Shown here piece by piece: positions 17,753-26,203 of a stretch of 64,000 nt of DNA. The stretch covers positions 1-64,000 of the forward strand of contig JAERTE010000146.1 of assembly GCA_016845145.1 (NCBI GenBank), written 5' to 3'. The position numbers and the translations under genes were made by a program. Below the pieces are notes generated by a model. It was not told the DNA's origin, searched no databases, and saw nothing but the letters and a program-made list of their open reading frames with translations. The stretch comes from Rhodospirillaceae bacterium. GTDB taxonomy: Bacteria > Pseudomonadota > Alphaproteobacteria > Rhodospirillales > Casp-alpha2. The first letter of the stretch is position 1, and each line of letters opens with the position of its first letter.

Positions 17753-18079
17753 ATGGATATCGACAAAGGCAAACGCTTCCTGATGGAACTGGAAAATGCC
17801 ATCAGCGCGGCCAACCGCGAAGTTATTCACACCCGCATCCCGCCGCTCACCCAGGGCCGCATCCTGCCGTTCGCCGTGTCCGTGGCGCGGCTGCGGGCCC
17901 GCTACCTGGAAGCCGCGTTTAAATTTTCAGAGAAAGAACACGGTGAAGCGCTGGATGAAGGTGAAATCAACGACCTTCGTCGTCAACGCGAGATGTATGA
18001 AGAAGCCCGCAAAGCCTTTGCCGAGCTGACTCATGCCATTGAACGAGGATACGTTGATATCGAAGGCGGCGATAATTGA
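17753..18079 (+). CDS. Conserved hypothetical protein, 108 residues, helical
   Basis: An AGGAG ribosome-binding site about ten bases upstream supports the ATG. The protein is almost wholly alpha-helical and highly charged, with segments such as RGRILPFAVSVARLRARYLEAAFKF (shortened here) and NDLRRQREMYEEARKAFAELTHA typical of a small helical bundle. No signal peptide, membrane segment or catalytic motif is seen. It lies alone between the divergent aldolase gene and a chemoreceptor gene, with an FNR-like site after it. Confidence 0.65.
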   Translation: MDIDKGKRFLMELENAISAANREVIHTRIPPLTQGRILPFAVSVARLRARYLEAAFKFSEKEHGEALDEGEINDLRRQREMYEEARKAFAELTHAIERGYVDIEGGDN

Positions 18080-18111
18080 GCAATTCCCCTAGCGTTCAAA
18101 AAACCGTGTCA

Positions 18112-18125
18112 TTGATCTAAGTCAA
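18112..18125 (+). promoter_or_regulatory. FNR-like binding site upstream of the chemoreceptor
   Basis: TTGATCTAAGTCAA matches the FNR/Anr consensus TTGAT-N4-ATCAA at nine of ten defined bases. It ends 73 bases before the proposed ATG at 18199, a plausible distance for activation. A similar palindrome lies before the other chemoreceptor gene. Binding is inferred from sequence only. Confidence 0.6.
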
Positions 18126-18198
18126 AATAATACTTTGGAAATAACACTATCTTTTGATATAGTGCGGACCCTGCATGGAAAAAATGGGAGCCGCGCCG

Positions 18199-20616
18199 AT
18201 GAACACACTACCGATTTCTAAGAAATTACCCCTCGCATTTTCGATGCTTGCATTGCTTGCCACGTTGATTACGGGCGCGATAGCGTATTTCGTTTCTTCA
18301 AACAGCCTTCGGGATGCTTTTCATGCGCAGTATGAAGGGCTTGCGTCATCACGAACGGCGGCATTGGACACCTATCTGAAGAGCATTCGGGAGGATTTGC
18401 GTACGCAATCCACCAACCCGCGCATGCATGAGGCGTTATCTGCATTTTCGCGAAGCTGGCAGGGAATGGGCGGTGGCCGAGAAGGCAAACTACAAGCGGC
18501 TTACATCACCAACAATCCGCATCCCACCGGGGAGAAGCACAAGCTGGATCGGGCTGATGGCGCCGATTTTTATCATGGAGTCCATGAGCAGTACCATCCA
18601 TGGATCCGGCAATTCCTGGAGGAGCGGGGCTATTACGACATTTTCCTATTTGCGCCCAATGGCGACCTTGTTTATTCCGTTTTCAAGGAGGCTGACTACG
18701 CGACCAATGTCGAGACCGGTAAATGGAAAGACACGGACCTAGGCAACGCTTTCCGCGCGGCGCGCAATAATCCGAAAGTTGGGTTTGAGGCTTTCTTCGA
18801 TTTCAGGCCTTACGCGCCGAGCGCCGATGCGCCGGCGGCATTCATTTCATCACCCATGGTTGATGCGAAAGGCAATCTGAACGGCGTTTTGGTTTTCCAG
18901 ATGCCCATCGGACGGATCAACAGCGTCATGCAATTGGCCGAAGGTATGGGCGAAAGCGGAGAGACCTTCATTGTCGGTTCGGATTTTCTGATGCGCAGCG
19001 ACTCCCGGTTCTCAAAAGAATCCACGATCTTGAAAAACAAGGTCGAGACCGACACCGTGAAACAAGCCCTGGCCGGTAAAACCGGTTTCGATGTGGTTAA
19101 GGATTACCGGGGAATCGAGGTTTTGTCGGCCTATCACCCCATTGAAATATTAGGCACCAAATGGGCGGTGTTGGCGGAGATTGATGAGGCCGAGATCAGC
19201 GCGCCGGTCACCAAACTGGCCATTTTCCTACTGGTGACGCTGGTCGTGGTAATCGCCGGAACGTCGTTTGTGGGCATAATGGTATCGAAAACCATTACAA
19301 CGCCAATGAACGACATCACTGTCGCTTGTGATCACGTCGCGGCTGGGGATACAGGTACCGAAATTCCTTGCACCGACCGTGCAGATGAAATCGGCACCAT
19401 GGCATCAGCCCTGGTGCAAATCCGTGATGATGCCGCCAAGGCGGCGGAATTGCGTTCCATGGTGGATACCATGCCGATCAATGTCATGACCTGTGACCCG
19501 AACAGCTTGGTTGTGACCTATGCCAATGCGGCCAGCATCAACACGCTTAGGGAGCTTGAAGACCTGCTTCCCATCAAGGCCGATGAACTGGTCGGTACGT
19601 GCATTGATGTTTTCCACAAAGACCCGTCGCATCAGCGCAAACTGTTGGCGGACACGAAAAACCTACCCTATGCGGCGACCATCCGACTGGGCGTCGAGCA
19701 CCTAGACCTCAAGGTCAACGCCGTCAAAGACGGTGCTGGAAAATACATCGGCGCCATGGCCACTTGGGCAGTCGTTACCAAACAGGCCGAGTTGGCGGAC
19801 AACTTTGAAAAAGGTGTCGGTCAGGTGGTCACTGGGGTTTCGAGTGCCGCCGAACAAATGCGGACCTCGGCGGAAAGTATGTCGCGCTCTGCTGATAACA
19901 CCAGCGAACAGGCGACCACGGTGGCTTCCGCCGCCGAAGAAGCGACGGCCAACGTGCAGGCGGTCGCCGCAGCGGCGGAGGAGTTGACCAGTTCGATTAC
20001 CGAAATCAGCCGCCAAGTGAGCCAATCGTCGGAAATTGCCCAAAAAGCGGCGACTCAAGCGGATGCCACAGATCAACAGATCCAAGGTTTGGCGGAAGCG
20101 GCGGCGCGCATTGGCGAGGTCGTCAACCTGATCACCGACATTGCCGAACAGACCAACCTGTTGGCACTCAACGCAACCATTGAGGCAGCCCGCGCCGGCG
20201 ATGCGGGTAAAGGCTTCGCGGTGGTCGCCTCGGAGGTTAAAAACCTGGCGAACCAAACGGCCAAGGCGACGGACGAGATTGGCACGCAGATCGGCGGCAT
20301 CCAAGACGCCACCTCGGAAGCGGTAAAGGCAATCCAGGAAATCAGCCGGGTTATCGGTGAGATCAACGAGACCTCCGGAACGGTGGCGTCCGCTGTCGAA
20401 GAGCAAGGAGCGGCCACGCAAGAGATTGCCGGTAACGTCGAACAGGCGGCTGCCGGCACGGCGGAGGTGTCGTCCAGCATTTCGCTGGTGACGCAGGCTG
20501 CTGCCGAAGCCGGCCAGGCGGCGCAGCAAATCCTCGAATCCGCGACCGGATTGGGTGAGCAGTCATCCGAGCTGAAAGGCCAGGTTGATAATTTCCTGAC
20601 CGAGGTGCGGGCCTAA
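18199..20616 (+). CDS. Methyl-accepting chemotaxis protein with a periplasmic sensor and a PAS-like domain
   Basis: The protein (805 residues from this start) has an N-terminal membrane helix (LAFSMLALLATLITGAIAYF), a long periplasmic double-Cache-like sensor to about residue 340, a second helix (LAIFLLVTLVVVIAGTSF), a HAMP domain, a PAS-like segment (MVDTMPINVMTCDPNSLVVTY) and a full signalling domain. The receptor tip is intact (EQTNLLALNATIEAARAGDAG). I prefer the ATG at 18199 because GGGAG lies eight bases upstream; the ATG at 18175 would place extra residues before the helix. No C-terminal CheR-binding pentapeptide is seen. Its ligand is unknown. Confidence 0.92.
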   Translation: MNTLPISKKLPLAFSMLALLATLITGAIAYFVSSNSLRDAFHAQYEGLASSRTAALDTYLKSIREDLRTQSTNPRMHEALSAFSRSWQGMGGGREGKLQAAYITNNPHPTGEKHKLDRADGADFYHGVHEQYHPWIRQFLEERGYYDIFLFAPNGDLVYSVFKEADYATNVETGKWKDTDLGNAFRAARNNPKVGFEAFFDFRPYAPSADAPAAFISSPMVDAKGNLNGVLVFQMPIGRINSVMQLAEGMGESGETFIVGSDFLMRSDSRFSKESTILKNKVETDTVKQALAGKTGFDVVKDYRGIEVLSAYHPIEILGTKWAVLAEIDEAEISAPVTKLAIFLLVTLVVVIAGTSFVGIMVSKTITTPMNDITVACDHVAAGDTGTEIPCTDRADEIGTMASALVQIRDDAAKAAELRSMVDTMPINVMTCDPNSLVVTYANAASINTLRELEDLLPIKADELVGTCIDVFHKDPSHQRKLLADTKNLPYAATIRLGVEHLDLKVNAVKDGAGKYIGAMATWAVVTKQAELADNFEKGVGQVVTGVSSAAEQMRTSAESMSRSADNTSEQATTVASAAEEATANVQAVAAAAEELTSSITEISRQVSQSSEIAQKAATQADATDQQIQGLAEAAARIGEVVNLITDIAEQTNLLALNATIEAARAGDAGKGFAVVASEVKNLANQTAKATDEIGTQIGGIQDATSEAVKAIQEISRVIGEINETSGTVASAVEEQGAATQEIAGNVEQAAAGTAEVSSSISLVTQAAAEAGQAAQQILESATGLGEQSSELKGQVDNFLTEVRA

Positions 20617-20639
20617 ACCGGCGGATCTGAGAAACGAAT

Positions 20640-20670
20640 AAGGGCGGTCTGTGATCAGGCCGCCCTTTTT
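20640..20670. terminator. Bidirectional terminator between the chemoreceptor and flavin reductase genes
   Basis: AAGGGCGG (20640-20647) pairs with CCGCCCTT (20660-20667), with a T-run to 20670 on the plus strand. The genes on each side are convergent, so one hairpin can serve both. Confidence 0.88.
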
Positions 20671-20688
20671 GCGCTTTGGGATGAGACG

Positions 20689-21189
20689 TCAGCCGCCGTA
20701 AAAAACGTTGTCGCCCAGTTCCTTCATTTCCAGGATGGCTTCGTCGGCGCGTCCATCGGGTGCTTGGCGTAAGTGCGCGTCCACAACTTCACCGATGACC
20801 ACATGGTGGTCTCCCTTCTCGACAATCTCCACCACCTTGCACTCTACGCTGGCCGGTGTGTTCTCCAAGATCGGTGCCCCCGTTGATCCGGGGTGAAACG
20901 GCTCGCCGGAAATTTTCTCACCTTCGAGCTCAGCCGGTTTGAAAAACCCGAAAGCCATGCCTTGCTGGCCTTTGCCGCACATGTTCAGCGCAAACGCGCC
21001 TGCGGCTTTCAAGGCGACTAGCGGTCCCGACTCGGCCTTTACACCAATGGCGATCAGCGGCGGGTCGAACGATGTTTGCGTCACCCAATTGACGGTGGCG
21101 GCGGCGACTTCGTCACCGTTTTTCGCGGTCAGCACATAAATCCCGTAGGGGATCATGCGCAGTGTGGTTTTCTTTGCGTCGGCATCCAT
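20689..21189 (-). CDS. Flavin reductase-like domain protein
   Basis: The 166-residue protein matches the FMN-binding split-barrel family: it opens LRMIPYGIYVLTAKNGDEVAA and contains SFDPPLIAIGVKAES and FALNMCGKGQQGMAFGFFK. Members reduce free flavin with NAD(P)H for a partner oxygenase, or act as FMN-binding proteins. The middle segment ASVECKVVEIVEKGDHHVVIGEV is the conserved strand pair. It is 19 bases downstream of mtnA on the same strand and could be co-transcribed with it. No partner monooxygenase is encoded nearby. Confidence 0.85.
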   Translation of the reverse strand: MDADAKKTTLRMIPYGIYVLTAKNGDEVAAATVNWVTQTSFDPPLIAIGVKAESGPLVALKAAGAFALNMCGKGQQGMAFGFFKPAELEGEKISGEPFHPGSTGAPILENTPASVECKVVEIVEKGDHHVVIGEVVDAHLRQAPDGRADEAILEMKELGDNVFYGG

Positions 21190-21208
21190 ATTGAGACTCC
21201 TTGTTCAG

Positions 21209-22309
21209 TCAATTTTTTGCATATTCGGGATACAGTGCCGCCAAGCCTTCCGTTGACGCTTCGGCGACGCCGCGCTCGGTGATCAGGCCGGTGACCAGGC
21301 GCGCCGGTGTCACGTCGAACGCATAGTTGGCGGCATTGGTGCCGTCCGGCGTCAGTTGCACGTTGGTGACGCTACCGTCGGGTGCACGGCCCATGATCTC
21401 GGTCACCTCCGTGCCGTCGCGCAATTCAATGGGGATATCCTTGACGCCGTCATGCAGCGTCCAGTCGATGGTTGGGCCCGGCAGCGCCACATAGAACGGC
21501 ACGCCGTTGTCGTGCGCCGCCAAAGCTTTCAAGTAGGTGCCAATTTTGTTGCAGACATCACCTGAAGCCGCCGTGCGGTCGGTGCCGGTGATGCACAAGT
21601 CTACCTGCCCGTGCTGCATCAAGTGGCCGCCAGCATTGTCGACGATGACCGTGTGCGGCACGCCATGTTGGCCCAACTCCCAAGCCGTCAGGCTCGCACC
21701 TTGGTTGCGGGGTCGGGTCTCGTCGACCCAGACATGGACGGGGATACCCGAATCATGCGCCTTGTAGATGGGGGCTAGGGCGGTGCCCCAATCCACCGTC
21801 GCCAGCCAGCCGGCGTTGCAATGCGTGAGTACGTTGACCTGATCGGGCTTGCCGCGTTTTTCCCATGCAGCCTCGATCAACGGCTTGCCGTTGTCACCGA
21901 GTTTTGAGCAAATCTCGACGTCTTCGTCGGCGATCTCGGCAGCGCGTTTGTAGGCCGCTTCCAACCGTTCGCCGGGTTTCATGGGAGTTAGCAGCGCTTT
22001 CAGATCATCCAACGCCCAGCGCAGGTTGACCGCCGTCGGCCTCGTCTCGTAAAGGCGGTCATAGGCGTTCGCCATTCCTTCATCAGACGTATCGCCGAAC
22101 ATGGCGAGCGCCATCCCATAGGCTGCGGTGGCGCCGATCAAGGGCGCGCCGCGCACCCACATGTCGCGGATTGCCGCGCAGGCATCCGTCAAATTTCGAA
22201 GCGGCACGATGATGAATTCGTGCGGCAGTCGGGTCTGGTCAATGATCTCCACCGTGCGGCCGTCATCGGCCAGCCAGATGGTGCGGTATGGGGTGCCGTT
22301 AACGTTCAT
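21209..22309 (-). CDS. mtnA: S-methyl-5-thioribose-1-phosphate isomerase
   Basis: MtnA converts 5-methylthioribose 1-phosphate to 5-methylthioribulose 1-phosphate in the salvage of methylthioadenosine. The 366 residues show MWVRGAPLIGATAAYG near residue 50, the catalytic Cys164 in LTHCNAGWLA and the catalytic Asp244 in ITGTDRTAASGDVCNKIGTY. The ATG overlaps the stop of the upstream acetyltransferase gene by four bases (ATGA). With mtnP in the same run, it provides the first two steps of the pathway. Genes for later steps are not in the window. Confidence 0.95.
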   Translation of the reverse strand: MNVNGTPYRTIWLADDGRTVEIIDQTRLPHEFIIVPLRNLTDACAAIRDMWVRGAPLIGATAAYGMALAMFGDTSDEGMANAYDRLYETRPTAVNLRWALDDLKALLTPMKPGERLEAAYKRAAEIADEDVEICSKLGDNGKPLIEAAWEKRGKPDQVNVLTHCNAGWLATVDWGTALAPIYKAHDSGIPVHVWVDETRPRNQGASLTAWELGQHGVPHTVIVDNAGGHLMQHGQVDLCITGTDRTAASGDVCNKIGTYLKALAAHDNGVPFYVALPGPTIDWTLHDGVKDIPIELRDGTEVTEIMGRAPDGSVTNVQLTPDGTNAANYAFDVTPARLVTGLITERGVAEASTEGLAALYPEYAKN

Positions 22310-22761
22310 GCGCGCAAGTCCTTCTCAAAATAGACACGGTCGAAGCCGTCTTCTTCCATGCGGTGGGTTTCGACGTAGCCGAGACGCAGATAGAAGTCCA
22401 GGTTCTCGGTCATCATAGCGTTGGTATACAGGAAGAGCCGGGACAAGTTATGTTGGTGGGCTTGGTCTTCGGCAAAACTGAGCAAACGTTTGCCATGACC
22501 TTGGCCATGGCGGCTCGGCCGCACGGCGACGTTTTCGATGAACTGCCCGCCATCTTTCTCGAACGTAATGAGATAGGCGACAACTTCTCCCTTATCTTCC
22601 AGGACATAGGCCTCGCCCCGTGCAACATGCGATGCGAAATCGGCAATCATGGGCGCCGGTTCCTTGCCGATGCGTGGCACATAGACGACGTAGGCGGCTG
22701 TGGCGATGGCGATCATCGCCGAGACGTCACGTTTTCCTGCGTCACGGATGACCGAGGCCAT
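22306..22761 (-). CDS. GNAT-family N-acetyltransferase
   Basis: From the ATG at 22761 the protein has 151 residues and a complete GNAT fold: an opening SVIRDAGKRDVSAMIAIA, the acetyl-CoA binding motif A in NVAVRPSRHGQGHGKRLLSF (R/Q-x-x-G-x-G/A type) and a final LGYVETHRMEEDGFDRVYFEK. The longer upstream frame overlaps the DUF1330 gene and lacks family features, so the downstream start is preferred. It is tightly packed between the DUF1330 gene (four-base gap) and mtnA (four-base overlap). The substrate is unknown. Confidence 0.85.
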   Translation of the reverse strand: MASVIRDAGKRDVSAMIAIATAAYVVYVPRIGKEPAPMIADFASHVARGEAYVLEDKGEVVAYLITFEKDGGQFIENVAVRPSRHGQGHGKRLLSFAEDQAHQHNLSRLFLYTNAMMTENLDFYLRLGYVETHRMEEDGFDRVYFEKDLRA

Positions 22762-22765
22762 CGCT

Positions 22766-23059
22766 CTATTCGAGGCCCTCGACAACGAAAATGTCGCGAT
22801 CCACGCCGCCATCGATTTTGGCATGCGCAGCTTGGTAAGCGTCTGAGTTGTAACACTCCACGGCGGCTTCGAAGCTCGGAAACTCTGTCACCACGGCGCG
22901 GGTCTGTTCAAACCCCTCTAGGCTGGCCACACGGCCGCCGCGCGCCAGAAACCGGCCACCATGTGCGGCAATGGCTGGACCGGCTAAATCTGCGTAAGCT
23001 TTCAGTTTGTCCGGATCCTTAATCGTCATGTGGGCGCCGATCCAATAGGCCTTTGGCAT
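22766..23059 (-). CDS. DUF1330-family protein
   Basis: The 97-residue protein starts MPKAYWIGAHMTIKDPDKLK and contains AAHGGRFLARGGRV and VVTEFPSFEAAVECYNSDAYQ, all hallmarks of DUF1330, a small dimeric alpha/beta-barrel family of unknown function. It sits between mtnP and the GNAT gene in the methylthioadenosine salvage run. A link to that pathway is suggested only by position. Confidence 0.88.
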   Translation of the reverse strand: MPKAYWIGAHMTIKDPDKLKAYADLAGPAIAAHGGRFLARGGRVASLEGFEQTRAVVTEFPSFEAAVECYNSDAYQAAHAKIDGGVDRDIFVVEGLE

Positions 23060-23079
23060 GTTGATTTCTCCTTTCTCGG

Positions 23080-23970
23080 TTAGCCGCCGAGCACACGGCC
23101 GGCAATGGCATCTAGCTTAGCGGCCATATCCGCATCGCGGGCATCGGGGGCTGTAATGATGGCGTTATCGAGCGCCGTCTGGCATCCCGCACTACAGCTT
23201 GCGCCGCGCCCGGCGAGCTTCGGCGCCGTTTGTTTGACCAGTGCCCGGCCTTTGTCGGCATTGTCCAACAGTACGGCAATGATCGAGTCGACCGTCACGT
23301 GGTCGTGGTCGGGATGCCAGCAGTCATAGTCCGTGACCATGGCGACGGTGACGTAACAAATCTCGGCCTCGCGCGCGAGTTTGGCTTCCGGCATGTTGGT
23401 CATGCCGATCACGTCGCAGCCCCAGGAACGATAGAGCTCGGATTCCGCAAGGGTTGAGAATTGCGGGCCTTCCATGGCCAGATACGTGCCGCCCAACTGG
23501 TGCGGGATGTCGAGCTCCGACAATGCCTCGCCGACCGCGCCTGCAAGACGCGAACAGGTTGGATGGCCATGACCCACATGTGCCACCAAGCCGGTGCCGA
23601 AAAAAGATTTCGAGCGCGCGAAGGTGCGGTCGATAAACTGGTCGCAGACGACAAAGTGACCGGGCGGCAGTTCGTCCTTCAACGAGCCACAGGCGGAGAC
23701 CGAAAGAATTTCAGTCACCCCTGCGCGCTTCAGGCCGTCGATGTTGGCGCGGAAGTTCAACTCCGACGGCGGGATGCGGTGGCCACGGCCATGGCGCGGC
23801 AGAAATACCATGGGCTGGCCCGCCAGATCGCCGCACAGCATTTCGTCGGACATCTCACCGAAGGGGCTTTCGATACGGCGCCATTCGGCATTTTCCAGGC
23901 CGTCGACTTCATAGATGCCGCTGCCGCCGATAACGCCGATAACGGGCGGTGTGCCGGGTTCGTTGGTCAT
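23080..23970 (-). CDS. mtnP: S-methyl-5'-thioadenosine phosphorylase
   Basis: MtnP cleaves methylthioadenosine with phosphate to adenine and 5-methylthioribose 1-phosphate. The 296 residues start with the phosphate-binding motif IGVIGGSGIYEVDG, followed by FLPRHGRGHRIPPSELNFRAN, SVSACGSLKDELPPGHFVV and the substrate segment TYLAMEGPQFSTLAES. The late NMPEAKLAREAEICY and VTDYDCWH motifs fit the family. It is followed by DUF1330, GNAT and mtnA genes in one close-packed run, and is preceded by the dienelactone hydrolase gene (three-base gap). Confidence 0.95.
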   Translation of the reverse strand: MTNEPGTPPVIGVIGGSGIYEVDGLENAEWRRIESPFGEMSDEMLCGDLAGQPMVFLPRHGRGHRIPPSELNFRANIDGLKRAGVTEILSVSACGSLKDELPPGHFVVCDQFIDRTFARSKSFFGTGLVAHVGHGHPTCSRLAGAVGEALSELDIPHQLGGTYLAMEGPQFSTLAESELYRSWGCDVIGMTNMPEAKLAREAEICYVTVAMVTDYDCWHPDHDHVTVDSIIAVLLDNADKGRALVKQTAPKLAGRGASCSAGCQTALDNAIITAPDARDADMAAKLDAIAGRVLGG

Positions 23971-23973
23971 GGG

Positions 23974-24648
23974 TCAGCCTCTCAGGTTGTCGTCGAACAG
24001 ACGCGCCGTGCGCATGGCGGCGATATTTGCGGCGCGCGGCGCGAACTGGCCGCGCATGTCGCAATGGAAACCGTGATCGGCATCGTAGACATGCACGCCG
24101 ACATTTGGTTGCGCGGCTGCAATGGCGTCTACGTCGGCCATGGGGATGGAGGCATCCTTGTTGCCGAAATGCATGATCGTGGCGCAATTGGGGGTTTCGT
24201 CTTTGGTGTTGATGATGCCCGCACCGTAGTAGCAAGACGCCGCGCTGAAATCGAGCCGGCAGGCGGCGAGCCACGTGACCACGCCACCCCAGCAAAAGCC
24301 GGTGACGCCCACTTTGCCGGCCTCCGCCGCATTGGCGCGCGCGGCCTCCACATCGAGCATGACCTTGTCGATCTCGGCATTGGCCTTGTCTTTCATGTCG
24401 CGACCGACGGCGATGTCGTCAGGCGTGTAGCCGCAACTGAAGCCCGGTTGCCACCGATCATAGAGCGCCGGCGCCACGGCCAGCCAGCCCAACTCGGCGA
24501 AACGTTCGGTGACGTCGCGGATGTGTTCGTTGACGCCGAAAATTTCCTGCACGACGACCACGCCGCCAAGCGCCGTCCCCGCCGGTTCGCAACGATAGGC
24601 GCCGAAAGCGTGCCCGTCCGTAGCGGTTAAAGTGATGTCGTTGCCCAT
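23974..24648 (-). CDS. Dienelactone hydrolase-family protein
   Basis: From the ATG at 24648, which follows a GGAGG ribosome-binding site, the protein has 224 residues. It is an alpha/beta hydrolase: the nucleophile Cys lies in VGVTGFCWGGVVTW and the catalytic Asp/His pair is probably in HVYDADHGFHCD. The pattern GVVVVQEIFGVNEHIRDVTERFA near the N terminus is the standard start of the family. It is the first gene of the minus-strand run leading into mtnP. The natural ester or lactone substrate is unknown. Confidence 0.9.
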   Translation of the reverse strand: MGNDITLTATDGHAFGAYRCEPAGTALGGVVVVQEIFGVNEHIRDVTERFAELGWLAVAPALYDRWQPGFSCGYTPDDIAVGRDMKDKANAEIDKVMLDVEAARANAAEAGKVGVTGFCWGGVVTWLAACRLDFSAASCYYGAGIINTKDETPNCATIMHFGNKDASIPMADVDAIAAAQPNVGVHVYDADHGFHCDMRGQFAPRAANIAAMRTARLFDDNLRG

Positions 24649-24825
24649 GGTTTCCTCCCGATGAATTCTGAGGATCACAGGCTAACGTTCCACCGCGGGA
24701 TTACAAGATACCAGCAGTATGTTTGATGTAGGTATAATTTGATCAAAAACACGTTAAAAATGTAACAAATATAAAAATAATGCGTTATAAATGTATTTAC
24801 TTGTTCTATTAAAAAGAGTGTCAGT

Positions 24826-26181
24826 ATGTTGAGTACATATTTTAAGAGCAAGACCCATAAAGCGCTTGGCGCTGTCTTGTTGAGTGCTGCAGTTTTCGCT
24901 TCAGCCTGCCAAACAATTCCAGTTGAGGTGCCGGAAGTGGAAACCAGAGCTTCGGTTGAGATTGCCGACCCGCGCAAGCTTGCCGCAATCGGGTTTGATC
25001 GTATCGGTATTAAAGTGAAACGTGGAGAAGCGATCGGTAGCTATGACCCGGACATCCTCGGATTTACCAAGTGTTTTGGATATGGCGGAAACATATTCTG
25101 GAACCAAGGCCGTTTGGTGGCCCGCGATACCGAGTTCGCGGACATTTTTTTCAGCGAAATGAAAAACGCCAATTTCAATATCGTCGGCAACCCCGACAAG
25201 TTATTCGCGAGTGCCACGGCTGGCGCCATCAAGCCACGGTTCCTGTTTGGCGGACAGATTGACGAGATTAAATTGAACGCCTGCCAGGAGAAGAATTTCT
25301 GGACCGGGTATCCGCGCAATACGACAGCTGGCAAAGGCGCGGTTCGTGTCCACTGGCAGGTTTTTGATGTGTTTGAGCGCAAGGTTGTTTACGAGACGAC
25401 AACCCGGGGCGCGGCGAAGCTGGAACGTGGCGTTCCGGGCGGCGAGATGGTGCTGGTCCAAAATGCCTTTGGAAACGCTGTTGCCAATCTGACCGCAGAA
25501 GAGAAACTGGTATCTCTGCTTTCCGAGCGTCAAGACACGGTCGCCGATATTCGCAAAGTTGAAGAGACCGTTCTCCTAATTAAGCGCTATGCGCCGTGGA
25601 ATGAGGAAATTTCCAAAAATATTGGTGAAATTCGCCATTCCGTCGTGACGGTGGAAGCGGGTATGGCGCATGGGTCAGGATTTTTCGTATCGCCAACCCT
25701 TATCATGACCAATTTTCATGTCATTGACGGGCACGAGTTTGTGCGTATCAAAACGTTAACCGGCCGCAAGGTAATCGGTGAAGTGATCCGCTCTCACAAA
25801 CAAAGAGATGCTGCCTTGGTGAAGGTGGAAAATAGTGGCTACCGGCCGCTGCCTATTCGAAACGATCCTCTCGAAATTACCGAGGATGTCTATGCGATCG
25901 GCTCACCTTTGTATAAGTCCCTGGAGGGGACCGTAAGCAAAGGAGTGGTCAGTAAGTTCAAGGCCAATCGTTTTGGCTTGGAGGATATCCAAGCGGATGT
26001 CGACATCCACGGCGGTAACAGCGGTGGCGCCTTGCTCGACAAAAATGGCAATATTGTCGGTGTGACTTATGCCGGATATGGCGGCCAATCGACCTCCGTT
26101 GGATTGAATCTTTTCGTTCCTATTATGGATGCGCTGCGGCTTCTAAATGTAGAGTTCAAGGATTCGGCAGCGAAGTCCTGA
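24826..26181 (+). CDS. Trypsin-like serine protease lipoprotein
   Basis: The 451-residue product starts with a lipoprotein-type signal (AVLLSAAVFASAC, Cys28). About 230 residues of unrecognised domain follow, then a trypsin-like domain. The catalytic triad is visible: His in TNFHVIDG (about 298), Asp in RDAALVKV (about 328) and Ser in HGGNSGGALL (about 399). No PDZ domain follows, unlike DegP. The protein is likely tethered to a membrane in the periplasm. The region upstream is unusually AT-rich, and the gene ends 22 bases before the convergent GGDEF/EAL gene. Confidence 0.85.
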   Translation: MLSTYFKSKTHKALGAVLLSAAVFASACQTIPVEVPEVETRASVEIADPRKLAAIGFDRIGIKVKRGEAIGSYDPDILGFTKCFGYGGNIFWNQGRLVARDTEFADIFFSEMKNANFNIVGNPDKLFASATAGAIKPRFLFGGQIDEIKLNACQEKNFWTGYPRNTTAGKGAVRVHWQVFDVFERKVVYETTTRGAAKLERGVPGGEMVLVQNAFGNAVANLTAEEKLVSLLSERQDTVADIRKVEETVLLIKRYAPWNEEISKNIGEIRHSVVTVEAGMAHGSGFFVSPTLIMTNFHVIDGHEFVRIKTLTGRKVIGEVIRSHKQRDAALVKVENSGYRPLPIRNDPLEITEDVYAIGSPLYKSLEGTVSKGVVSKFKANRFGLEDIQADVDIHGGNSGGALLDKNGNIVGVTYAGYGGQSTSVGLNLFVPIMDALRLLNVEFKDSAAKS

Positions 26182-26203
26182 CACGATATCCAGAAAAGCA
26201 AGC

